DNA of 6,059 bases from an uncultured Clostridia bacterium. Lineage in GTDB: Bacteria > Bacillota > Clostridia > Christensenellales > UBA3700. This document shows, one piece after another, positions 1 through 6,022 of this stretch (within the stretch, counting starts at the first letter, position 1; each line of letters starts with the position of its first letter). The stretch lies in assembly GCA_947176975.1 (NCBI GenBank), contig CAMWSW010000060.1, positions 1 to 6,059 on the forward strand. The letters are read 5' to 3'. A program made the position numbers and the translations under genes. Under the pieces are notes generated by a model that did no database searches, was not told the DNA's origin, and saw only the letters and a list, made by a program, of their open reading frames with translations.

Positions 1-492
1 ATTGCGATACTTTTCGTCGTAATCAAGTCCGTATCCTACGACAAACTCGTCGGGGATAGAATATCCCACGTAGTCTGCCTCAAAGTCAGTCGTCCTGCGA
101 CTGGGCTTATCCAAAAACGAACACACCTTGATACTCTTTGCTCCTCGATGTTCAAGCAACGCCGTAAGCGCCTTCATCGTATTACCGCTATCGATGATAT
201 CCTCAATAAGCAATACGTCTTCTCCGTCAATATCCTTGGATAAATCTTTCTTTATCTTGACGTTGCCGCTCGACACTGTGCCCGAACCGTAACTAGACAC
301 CGCCATTGTGTCAAATCTCATCGGCAGATTTATCTTGCGCACCAAGTCGCCGTAAAAGATGATCGAGCCTTTGAGTATAGCCACTACGACGGGGCATTTG
401 CCCGTATAATCTTTCTCGATCTGTTTTCCTAGTTCCGCCACTCTCGCGGCGATTTTTTCTTCGTCTATCAATATACGGCTTATTCTTTCCAT
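1..492 (-). CDS. hpt: Hypoxanthine(-guanine) phosphoribosyltransferase, 3' end cut by the window edge
   Basis: This is a cytoplasmic purine-salvage enzyme that joins hypoxanthine or guanine to PRPP to give IMP or GMP. I translated 164 residues, open to the window edge. Visible family motifs are the LKGS loop (residues 40-43), SSYGSG (66-71), the PRPP-binding signature VLLIEDIIDSGNTM (93-106, with acidic pair E97/D98 and D101), LDKPSRR (127-133) with the purine-contacting lysine, and IPDEFVVGYGLDY (146-158). The reading ends at EKYRN, where family members usually have only some 10-20 more residues, so the gene is almost complete. The start is the ATG at 492, with AAGGA at 500-504 seven bases upstream. 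An ATG at 500 is in another frame and stops after six codons. The gene lies 22 bp downstream of tilS with no terminator or clear promoter between, so the two are probably cotranscribed. Identification is firm; preference for guanine or hypoxanthine cannot be read. Confidence 0.95.
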   Translation of the reverse strand, partial: MERISRILIDEEKIAARVAELGKQIEKDYTGKCPVVVAILKGSIIFYGDLVRKINLPMRFDTMAVSSYGSGTVSSGNVKIKKDLSKDIDGEDVLLIEDIIDSGNTMKALTALLEHRGAKSIKVCSFLDKPSRRTTDFEADYVGYSIPDEFVVGYGLDYDEKYRN

Positions 493-514
493 ATTTCCAT
501 CCTTCGCCTTTTAT

Positions 515-1807
515 TTAGATACTGCTCTTTGGTATCATTGCCATATACGCAATATTCTTCGTATCTTCGTCTACCTTAACTATATCCGCTATCTCGTACT
601 GCGGAAGCGCGTACACGACGTTTTGTTTTGCAAGCACGACGATGCTGTCTCTGCTTCGCTTTGGCACTTTAATATCCGTGAGATAATCTCCAAGGCTTTT
701 GGTAGCGCCTTTATATCTCTTGAAAGTATCTCCGTCCTTTCTGTTGCGCACGTCGCACCCGCTTAGTTTGTCAAGGTCGCAACGCAATTTGCCGATTTGC
801 TCTTTAGACAATCGCAAAATCTCTTCGCCCAAGTCGTAATCGCCGTAACCTTCTATGCGTCCGCTATAAGTTATCTCCTTCACTTTTGCCAAGACGACGT
901 ATTCACCCTCTCTGTGCGCCGTCAGCGAAAAAGGAAGACTTGCGCTTGCGCCCGTAGGCTTGTCCTTTAATGCCAGTATTGCGTCGATATGCTTTTGCGT
1001 CAAATCCACTCTCGTGGTGATTGCGTCTACGGCGTTGATGACCGTATTCGCCGCAATTACGCGTTCGCCTTTCAATACGTCAAGATGGATATATACTTCG
1101 CCTTGCTTGAGGGTGAAACTAACGCTTTGTCCGTCCAAGTACTCGCATACTTCGTTTGCTCTTTCGGCAAGTCTCAAAATATTGTTGTCGACTCCGCCGT
1201 ACGCCTGCCTTATGAGAGGTAATATCTGCAATCGCAATTTGTTGCGCGTGTAATCTCCGCTGTCGTTGGAAGAGTCGTCGACGTAGGGGATCCCATTTGC
1301 AATAATATACTCCTCGACTTGCTCTCTCGACACTTTGAGCATAGGTCTGATCAACACCCCGTCGTCAAGGCTCATACCCCTCAAACCCTTGAGTCCGCTG
1401 CCTCTGAATATATGCATAAGTATGCTTTCGACTTGGTCTTGAGCGTGGTGCGCCGTAACCACCCTTTGCGCCTCTTTATTTTCAACTATGCTTGCAAATA
1501 TCTGTCGGCGTCTTATTCTTGCGCCCTGCTCAATCGTATATCCGCCAGCCTTGCAAAACGACGGTATATCTTCTTCGTACGCCTTGCATTTTACTCCGAA
1601 AGACTTGCAGTATTCCAAAACGAAGTCTCTGTCTCTTCTTCCCTCGTCTCCGCGCAAATTGTGATGCACGGTCACGACGAAAAATTTATCTTTGGAAAAG
1701 TTGTGACAAAACCAATACAACAATGCCATAGAATCTCTGCCGCCGCTGATTGCCAACGCCAACTTATCAAAAGATCCCAAATACTCTGTCGCATACCTAT
1801 CCAGCAT
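515..1807 (-). CDS. tilS: tRNA(Ile)-lysidine synthase TilS
   Basis: TilS uses ATP and lysine to convert cytidine 34 of the CAU-anticodon tRNA(Ile) to lysidine, so that it reads AUA; it is normally essential. From the ATG at 1807 the protein has 430 residues, within the usual range. The N-terminal PP-loop ATPase domain (about 14-200) has AISGGRDS (19-26), VHHNLRG (47-53), AHHAQDQVES (119-128), RGSGLKGLRGM (135-145) and DYTRNKLR (185-192). The C-terminal tRNA-binding domain has VRNRKDGDTF (353-362) and an LGDYLTDIKVPKRSRD segment (372-387), typical of full-length TilS. The usual first Asp of HxxDDQ is Gln here, a position that also varies in other TilS proteins. The frame stays open upstream to an ATG at 1897, but that extension crosses the terminator hairpin and promoter and has no family similarity, so I chose the start that places SGGRDS about 20 residues in. 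No good SD precedes it. The gene is followed by hpt, as in many Bacillota. Confidence 0.93.
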   Translation of the reverse strand: MLDRYATEYLGSFDKLALAISGGRDSMALLYWFCHNFSKDKFFVVTVHHNLRGDEGRRDRDFVLEYCKSFGVKCKAYEEDIPSFCKAGGYTIEQGARIRRRQIFASIVENKEAQRVVTAHHAQDQVESILMHIFRGSGLKGLRGMSLDDGVLIRPMLKVSREQVEEYIIANGIPYVDDSSNDSGDYTRNKLRLQILPLIRQAYGGVDNNILRLAERANEVCEYLDGQSVSFTLKQGEVYIHLDVLKGERVIAANTVINAVDAITTRVDLTQKHIDAILALKDKPTGASASLPFSLTAHREGEYVVLAKVKEITYSGRIEGYGDYDLGEEILRLSKEQIGKLRCDLDKLSGCDVRNRKDGDTFKRYKGATKSLGDYLTDIKVPKRSRDSIVVLAKQNVVYALPQYEIADIVKVDEDTKNIAYMAMIPKSSI

Positions 1808-1813
1808 AGCTTT

Positions 1814-1842
1814 ATTATAATATAAAATATAAAATAAAGCAA
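1814..1842 (-). promoter_or_regulatory. Predicted sigma-A-type promoter for tilS-hpt
   Basis: On the minus strand a -35 box TTGCTT (1837-1842) and a perfect -10 box TATAAT (1814-1819) are 17 bp apart. A run of six A (1853-1858) lies about 10 bp upstream of the -35 and could act as an UP-like element. Counting the usual seven bases from the end of the -10 box puts the start point at 1807, the first base of the tilS ATG. The promoter lies after the ABC-operon hairpin, so tilS-hpt should form its own unit. The surrounding sequence is very AT-rich, so chance TATAAT matches are easier here; the exact spacing to a -35 supports it. Confidence 0.6.
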
Positions 1843-1874
1843 TGTATTTGCCTTTTTTGTTGCAAATTAAATTA

Positions 1875-1894
1875 GGCTTTCCAACAGGAAAGCC
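1875..1894 (-). terminator. Hairpin terminator of the ABC transporter operon
   Basis: A perfect 8-bp inverted repeat (GGCTTTCC / GGAAAGCC) with a 4-base loop starts 31 bp after the ATPase stop codon. In the minus-strand direction it is followed by TAATTTAATTT, a broken T-tract. Position and stem fit an intrinsic terminator separating the ABC operon from tilS. The interrupted T-tract suggests incomplete termination, so some read-through into tilS is possible. Confidence 0.65.
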
Positions 1895-1924
1895 CATAAT
1901 TCATAATTATTGAAGTAGACTCTT

Positions 1925-2728
1925 CTACGACAAAAGCATACGGTCGTTGGCGAATTCGCCGTCGCTGTTTTGTTCAAACTTGAGAAGCAAGTCCTTTACC
2001 GTAAGATTTTTCTTTTCCTCTCCGCTGACGTCGTAGATAATATGACCGTTCATCATCATTATAAGTCTGTTGCCATGCGATATGGCATCTTTCATATTGT
2101 GAGTAATCATTACGGTGGTAATCTTGTCTTTGCCTGTAATCTCTTCGGTAAGATTCAAAACCTTGCTTGCCGTCTTTGGGTCAAGCGCCGCAGTGTGCTC
2201 GTCAAGAAGCAATACTTTCGGCTTGATGAGCGAAGCCATAAGCAACGTCAAAGCCTGTCTCTGACCGCCCGAAAGCAAGCCTACCTTTGTCGTCATTCTG
2301 TCTTCAAGATTGAGGTCAAGCATCTTGAGTTTTTCCCTGAAGAGCGCCTTCTCTTCTTTGGTGATATTCCAACGCAGTCCGCGTTTTTTCCCGCGTCGAT
2401 TTGCAAGCGCCAAATTCTCCTCAATACTCATATTTGCCGCAGTACCTACCATAGGGTCTTGGAACACTCTGCCAATCATAGCGGCGCGCTTATGTTCTGG
2501 CATCTTGGTAATATCAATAATGCCGTCGTTGTCTATCGTAATCTTGCCCTCTTCGGGAGTAAATACGCCTGCAATGATATTGAGCATAGTTGACTTACCT
2601 GCGCCGTTGCCGCCTATTACGGTGATAAAATCTCCGTCGTTTATCTTCAAATTGAGATCTACTAGCGCTTTTTTCTCATTGACGGTGCCTATATTGAAAG
2701 TCTTATGTATTCCTTGAAGTTCCAACAT
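1925..2728 (-). CDS. ABC transporter ATP-binding protein (TrpZ-like, partner of ABC_sub_bind systems)
   Basis: This 267-residue cytoplasmic ATPase should power the importer encoded just upstream. It has the complete set of ABC motifs: Walker A GGNGAGKST (39-47), Q-loop Gln90 in VFQDP, signature LSGGQRQAL (152-160), Walker B VLLLDE (172-177), D-loop ALDP (181-184) and switch His210 in MITHNM. The EHTAALDPK version of the Walker B/D-loop stretch is typical of the ATPases that pair with ABC_sub_bind-type binding proteins (COG1101-like), which agrees with the neighbours. The length is normal for a single-domain ATPase, so it would act as a homodimer. The start at 2728 is set by the ideal AGGAGG six bases upstream. 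An in-frame extension to 2866 only reads the permease tail in another frame. The gene begins one base after the permease stop, so translational coupling is likely. The hairpin at 1875-1894 follows. The function is clear; the substrate is not. Confidence 0.93.
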   Translation of the reverse strand: MLELQGIHKTFNIGTVNEKKALVDLNLKINDGDFITVIGGNGAGKSTMLNIIAGVFTPEEGKITIDNDGIIDITKMPEHKRAAMIGRVFQDPMVGTAANMSIEENLALANRRGKKRGLRWNITKEEKALFREKLKMLDLNLEDRMTTKVGLLSGGQRQALTLLMASLIKPKVLLLDEHTAALDPKTASKVLNLTEEITGKDKITTVMITHNMKDAISHGNRLIMMMNGHIIYDVSGEEKKNLTVKDLLLKFEQNSDGEFANDRMLLS

Positions 2729-2729
2729 A

Positions 2730-3815
2730 TCACACCTCCTCAACGGGTTTTGAGCTGTCGTCTTGCGTAATTGTAGCCTCACCCAATTCTTTGCTGACGT
2801 CTTCGTCCGTCGCGACTTTTTCCTCTTTTGCCGAATCGCCGTCTCCCGTCGAAGCATTTCCGCCATTCTTTGATTTGCGCGATACCTTGTTCAACTTATC
2901 TTTTATAAGCGGTATTGACAAAGCCACTACGACGAGAATTGCCGTCAACAATTTGACATACTCGGCGTTGATACCCACCAAGTATATGAAGGAAATTATG
3001 ATACGGTAAATCACGCTGCCGAGCGCAATACTCAAAAGTCTTGCCCAGAATGGGAACTTGCCCGATATAATTCCCTCGCCGATAATAATCGCAGCCAATC
3101 CCGCAACTATCGAACCTACGCCCATAGTGTTGGTCGAGTTGCTTTGTTGGAAAGTAATCAACGCGCCCGAAAGAGCTACGAAAGCGTTGGAAAGAACCAA
3201 GCCGAGAATCTTTGAACCTTGCGTATTGATACCTTGCGCCTTTGCCATCTTCTCATTGTTGCCCGTCGCGCGCATCGCGCTACCAAGCTCCGTACCGAAG
3301 AACCAATAAATCATACCTATCACAGCGGCAACAGCCAAAAAGCCTACAATGAATATTATCCAATTGCGGCCAATGGGCATAAAGTCCTCTATCTTGGTAA
3401 ACAACGTTCCAACAGAGCCGAGACCCAAGTTGGATTTAGCGCTGCCCGAGCCCAATCCCATAATAAGCATATTTACGGAATAAAGTCCCGTCATCGTCAA
3501 AATACCCGCCAAGATAGGCGCAATCTTGAGTTTTGTGTTCAAAAGTCCCGTGACGAGTCCAGCCAAACCGCCCATAATTGTGGCAATAAGCATTGCTACG
3601 ATAGCTATAAGTATACCTTGCCCCGAACCTTTGGTGACGAAGTCTTTGCACAATGTCATTACAATTGCGGCTGTCGAACCGCCCGTGGCAAAGCTACCCT
3701 CAACCGTCAAGTCGGCAAAATCAAGAATACGATAGGAGATATAAACTCCTATCGCCATAATTGCCCAAAGCAATCCTTGATTGGTACCGCTCAATAAAGT
3801 GTCAAAAAATACCAT
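2730..3815 (-). CDS. ABC transporter permease (TrpY-like, COG4120-type) with a long charged C-terminal tail
   Basis: This is the 361-residue membrane subunit of the importer. Hydrophobic segments lie at roughly 13-30, 44-58, 68-92, 98-121, 151-172, 203-224, 233-250, 260-282 and 286-305, so eight or nine membrane spans. The N-terminal RILDFADLTVEGSFATGG (29-46) is characteristic of the permeases that accompany ABC_sub_bind proteins. GSAMRATGNNEKMAKAQGI (178-196) is the likely cytoplasmic coupling loop contacting the ATPase. After about residue 305 the protein continues with some 55 polar residues rich in Lys, Ser, Asp and Glu and of low complexity; relatives usually end soon after the last span. 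Start: ATG at 3815 with AAGGA at 3823-3827, seven bases upstream. The gene starts 14 bases after the binding-protein B stop and ends one base before the ATPase start. Two copies should form the channel. The family is well supported; the substrate is unknown. Confidence 0.92.
   Translation of the reverse strand: MVFFDTLLSGTNQGLLWAIMAIGVYISYRILDFADLTVEGSFATGGSTAAIVMTLCKDFVTKGSGQGILIAIVAMLIATIMGGLAGLVTGLLNTKLKIAPILAGILTMTGLYSVNMLIMGLGSGSAKSNLGLGSVGTLFTKIEDFMPIGRNWIIFIVGFLAVAAVIGMIYWFFGTELGSAMRATGNNEKMAKAQGINTQGSKILGLVLSNAFVALSGALITFQQSNSTNTMGVGSIVAGLAAIIIGEGIISGKFPFWARLLSIALGSVIYRIIISFIYLVGINAEYVKLLTAILVVVALSIPLIKDKLNKVSRKSKNGGNASTGDGDSAKEEKVATDEDVSKELGEATITQDDSSKPVEEV
2735..2740 (-). promoter_or_regulatory. 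Ribosome binding site deciding the ATPase start
   Basis: A perfect AGGAGG lies six bases before the ATG at 2728. It is inside the permease gene, where the same bases supply the final Glu-Glu-Val codons before TGA. A ribosome finishing the permease would therefore sit on the ATPase initiation site. Confidence 0.85.
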
Positions 3816-3829
3816 TTGTTTTTCCTTAA

Positions 3830-4786
3830 TTATTTATTCAATTTATCCAATACCGATTGCGGAATCGTAAAACCAATAGCTTGAGCCACGGTTTGATTTA
3901 CGGAAAGCTCAAACGTAGCCGGGTCTTCATAGCCTATTTCCTTTGCTGTCTTTTTGCCCGTGAGAATCTCGTAAGCCATTTCGCCTGCTCTCACTCCGAT
4001 AGCGTAATAGTCAACGCCGTAAGTAGCAATACCGCACTTGTCATTCATACCGCCCTCTCCGCAAACAATTGGAAGATATGCTTCGCTAGACGTATTGAAC
4101 GAGTGAACCGTATCAGCGGCAGCTGCCAACTTATTGTCAGTTGGGATATATACACAACCTACGCCTTGGCTCTTGAAAGATTGGAATACTTGCTCTACGT
4201 TGTCCGTCTCGGTGATACCGCCGTCAACAAAAGTAATACCCTTGCTTTCCATATATTGTTTTGCCATATCCTTTTGAATGACGGAGTTTTGTTCGCTCGT
4301 CGTATACATTACGCCGAATTTCGTTGCGTTCGGAACAAGCTCAATCATCAAATCAATCTGCTTTTTGATATCGTTAAGGTCCGTCGTGCCTGCAATGTTA
4401 TCTGCCGTCAACTTAGCTTCAGTAGCCGAAGTAACTGCGCTGAATACGATAGGAATATTCTTCGTTTCTGCCATTACCGCTTGCGCCGAAGGCGTAGCGA
4501 TTGCAAAAATCAAATCTACCTTTCTATTCACTAAAGTTTGAGCCGCAGTGGTGTTGTTTGCGGTCTCGCCTTGAGCGTCGTTGAAGATAAACTTGATGGT
4601 TTTGCCATCGGCAGTCATCAACTCGGTGAGTTTGTCTTGGAAGCCTTGGTTAGACTTGTCCAAAGCAACGTGCTTGATGTGTTGAACGATGCCTACGGTG
4701 TAATCCGCCGGAGTACAAGCTGCGAAGGCAAAGATCGAACATGACATGATTGCAATCAATAAAACTGCTACAATAATTTTTTTCAT
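3830..4786 (-). CDS. ABC transporter substrate-binding lipoprotein B (ABC_sub_bind / TrpX-like)
   Basis: This 318-residue extracytoplasmic binding protein captures the ligand for the importer. It begins with a lysine-rich N terminus and hydrophobic core (1-22) ending in FAFAAC, a lipobox-like site with Cys24 as the probable lipid-anchored residue. The mature part follows the family pattern closely: GIVQHIKHVALDKSNQGFQD (32-51), DLIFAIATPSAQAV (91-104), IPIVFSAVT (111-119), NIAGTTDLNDIKKQIDLM (130-147), KFGVMYTTSEQNS (156-168), GCVYIPTDN (210-218), PIVCGEGGMNDKCGIATYGVDYYAIG (239-264) and a C-terminal SVNQTVAQAIGFTIP. Start: ATG at 4786, with AGGGAG at 4793-4798 six bases upstream. Characterised relatives include streptococcal TrpX for tryptophan; whether this protein shares that ligand cannot be told. 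Cys211, Cys242 and Cys251 are all matched in paralogue A. It lies 14 bases before the permease and is the more canonical of the two binding proteins. Confidence 0.92.
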   Translation of the reverse strand: MKKIIVAVLLIAIMSCSIFAFAACTPADYTVGIVQHIKHVALDKSNQGFQDKLTELMTADGKTIKFIFNDAQGETANNTTAAQTLVNRKVDLIFAIATPSAQAVMAETKNIPIVFSAVTSATEAKLTADNIAGTTDLNDIKKQIDLMIELVPNATKFGVMYTTSEQNSVIQKDMAKQYMESKGITFVDGGITETDNVEQVFQSFKSQGVGCVYIPTDNKLAAAADTVHSFNTSSEAYLPIVCGEGGMNDKCGIATYGVDYYAIGVRAGEMAYEILTGKKTAKEIGYEDPATFELSVNQTVAQAIGFTIPQSVLDKLNK

Positions 4787-4807
4787 AATTCTCTCCCTAA
4801 TTATTTT

Positions 4808-4820
4808 ATGGCTATGCCAT
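4808..4820. repeat. Small perfect inverted repeat upstream of binding-protein B
   Basis: ATGGC and GCCAT flank a 3-base spacer, between the larger hairpin and the ribosome binding site of binding-protein gene B (its SD starts about 10 bases further on). It could be a small RNA hairpin near the translation start or a short operator. At five base pairs, chance is a real alternative. Confidence 0.3.
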
Positions 4821-4837
4821 TTATTTTTAATTAAAAT

Positions 4838-4864
4838 ATACGGACAGTCATACTCTGTCCGTAT
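4838..4864 (-). terminator. Intercistronic hairpin between the two binding-protein genes, possible partial terminator
   Basis: A perfect 10-bp stem (ATACGGACAG / CTGTCCGTAT) with a 7-base loop begins 17 bases after the stop codon of binding-protein A. On the transcribed strand it is followed by ATTTTAATTAAAAAT, so only a short T-run. It could be a leaky terminator or a structure protecting the 3' end of the gene A message from exonucleases. Either would let the first gene be expressed more than the genes behind it, a common arrangement for binding proteins. I see no convincing separate promoter between the hairpin and gene B, so complete termination would be surprising. Confidence 0.6.
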
Positions 4865-4880
4865 TTAATATCTTTAATTA

Positions 4881-5948
4881 CTACGCTATCAAGTCTTTTA
4901 CCGTTTGAGGAATAGCAAATCCGATTTCTTCCGCTACCTTATCGTTGACGACGTATTTGCCCTTGGAAAAATCTGTCTTGATCTCAACGTACTTGCTCTC
5001 GTTCGCGCCTGTGAGCATATTGAATACTTCTTGCGCGGCTTGAGCGCCCATTGCGTAATAGTCTACCGCATAGGTAGCGACTCCGCAGAACTCATTCATA
5101 TTTATATCTCCGCAGACGATAGGCATATTTGCAACTTCTCTTGCTTCGATACCGTTCTTGGAAGTATAGATATTTGTGTTGCCTCTCTCGTGAATCTTCG
5201 GACCGAAAGCCACGCTTGCCAACGTATTGTCTACGGGGAGGAATACGCAACCTACGCCCTCTGCCTTCATATCGTTGAGAGCTTCTCTGATATGAGTGTC
5301 GTGAGTCTTACCTTCATCCTTTGCATATCCTACTACCGAACATTCAACTCCCAAAGCAGCCATACACTCCTTTGCAAGTTCAATTTGCAGTTCCATATTG
5401 ATATCTGCTTTGGTCTTGACGTAGCCTTCGATAGTATTTCCTTCAAGGTCTATCGTCGGATTGCAATAAAGAATACCCAATTTTGCATTTGGAGCGATAA
5501 TTCTCATCAATTCAACTTGTTTTTCAATTTGAACGCGCAAGTCGTCTTTTTGCAAATTTCTGTCGGCTATCGCAGCTTGAGCAAATACCATCGGCGTGTC
5601 GCTTGCGTTGGCAAGTACGCTGTCGGCAGAAGATTGCGAAAGCGTCAATATTACGTTTGCTTTCTTTTTGGATACCAAAAATTCAACGTTGCTCTTTTCG
5701 CTTGCGGCAATGTCCTCATCAGTATCTCCGCCCGACTTTCTATAGACGTACTTATAGGTCTTACCTGCCTCGCTCATAAGCTTTGAGAGTGTCTCTCTAA
5801 ATCCTTTTTGAACCATATCCGAAGAGAAATGTTCGGAATTTTCCATAACGCCTATTACGTAATTCGTCTTTTGGCAACCTGCAAAAGCAAAAAGCGACGT
5901 CGCCATTATCACAATCAACAAAACTACTACGGCAATTCTTTTTTTCAT
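4881..5948 (-). CDS. ABC transporter substrate-binding lipoprotein A (divergent ABC_sub_bind paralogue)
   Basis: This is the first gene of the operon: a 355-residue extracytoplasmic binding protein. The signal peptide (1-24) ends in FAFAGC with Cys25 as the likely lipidated residue. It is clearly a paralogue of protein B. Shared landmarks are QKGFRETLSKLM (47-58), VELMRIIAPNAKLGILY (145-161), GVGCVFLPVDN (231-241), PIVCGDINMNEFCGVATYAVDYYAMG (276-301) and a terminal EEIGFAIPQTV. It differs by two insertions, about 165-187 and 248-274. In the region after TPMVFAQ (118-124) it also lacks the usual NxxGTTD-like ligand-loop segment. A different or modified specificity is therefore likely (inference). 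The start at 5948 has AAGGAG six bases upstream and gives a normal signal peptide. In-frame GTG (5978) and ATG (5966) lie too near the predicted transcript start and lack an SD. The gene is followed by a hairpin and then gene B. The family is secure; the ligand is unknown. Confidence 0.9.
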   Translation of the reverse strand: MKKRIAVVVLLIVIMATSLFAFAGCQKTNYVIGVMENSEHFSSDMVQKGFRETLSKLMSEAGKTYKYVYRKSGGDTDEDIAASEKSNVEFLVSKKKANVILTLSQSSADSVLANASDTPMVFAQAAIADRNLQKDDLRVQIEKQVELMRIIAPNAKLGILYCNPTIDLEGNTIEGYVKTKADINMELQIELAKECMAALGVECSVVGYAKDEGKTHDTHIREALNDMKAEGVGCVFLPVDNTLASVAFGPKIHERGNTNIYTSKNGIEAREVANMPIVCGDINMNEFCGVATYAVDYYAMGAQAAQEVFNMLTGANESKYVEIKTDFSKGKYVVNDKVAEEIGFAIPQTVKDLIA

Positions 5949-5987
5949 AAAAATCTCCTTATCCATAAGAACAAACACATTCCTACA
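5949..5987 (-). other. Short 5' leader of the ABC transporter operon
   Basis: From the predicted start point near 5987 to the first ATG there are only about 39 bases. This leaves no room for a T-box, riboswitch or classical attenuator, so control is more likely at the promoter. An 11-codon frame (5945-5980, ATG start, one Trp codon) overlaps the first gene's ATG as ATGA, but its AGGA abuts the ATG and it is probably chance. Confidence 0.45.
5955..5960 (-). promoter_or_regulatory. Ribosome binding site deciding the binding-protein A start
   Basis: AAGGAG lies six bases before the ATG at 5948. It excludes the longer in-frame starts at 5966 and 5978, which would put this SD inside the coding sequence and add about ten non-signal residues ahead of the signal peptide. 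Confidence 0.85.
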
Positions 5988-5993
5988 GTATCT

Positions 5994-6022
5994 ATTTTAC
6001 ATTCAAATTGAACAATTGTCAA
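5994..6022 (-). promoter_or_regulatory. Promoter of the ABC transporter operon
   Basis: On the minus strand a perfect -35 box TTGACA (6017-6022) and a -10 box TAAAAT (5994-5999) are exactly 17 bp apart, a near-consensus sigma-A promoter. The expected start point is near 5987. The -35 box lies within an imperfect dyad, TTGACAATTGTTCAA (6008-6022), which could be an operator; a strong promoter on a transporter operon is often held down by a repressor. The remaining 37 bases to the window end are AT-rich with no gene I can support. Confidence 0.75.

Noticed and set aside
119..128. TilS Gln in place of the first Asp of the HxxDDQ motif as a sign of lost activity (coordinates here are residues, corresponding to bases about 1424-1453)
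   Set aside because: This position varies in other TilS proteins, and the SGGxDS loop, the RGSGLKG motif and the C-terminal domain are intact.
1808..1897. A longer tilS reading from the ATG at 1897, or an ATT start near 1843 preceded by AAGG
   Set aside because: The extension runs through a terminator hairpin and a good promoter, has no SD at the ATG, and adds residues absent from TilS proteins. ATT is a very rare start codon.
2729..2866. A 46-residue N-terminal extension of the ATPase
   Set aside because: It overlaps the permease C terminus in another frame, is very Arg/Lys-rich, has no ABC-family counterpart, and the AGGAGG at 2735-2740 marks the ATG at 2728.
4787..4837. A separate promoter for binding-protein B (TAAAAT near 4802-4807)
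   Set aside because: The best -35 at 17 bp is TTAAAA, a weak match in AT-rich DNA, so I do not call it a promoter.
960..5786. Long plus-strand open frames opposite tilS, the transporter genes and both binding-protein genes
   Set aside because: All lie opposite strong minus-strand genes, have no recognisable motifs and have no convincing ribosome sites. They are antisense shadows.
5945..5980. An 11-codon leader peptide with one Trp codon, overlapping the first gene as ATGA, as a tryptophan-sensing attenuator
   Set aside because: There is only one Trp codon, the AGGA abuts its ATG, and no alternative hairpins fit in a 39-base leader. The match to a TrpX-like operon is probably coincidence.
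5949..6022. A T-box or riboswitch ahead of the importer
   Set aside because: The promoter is only about 39 bases from the start codon and none of the needed stems or a terminator is present.
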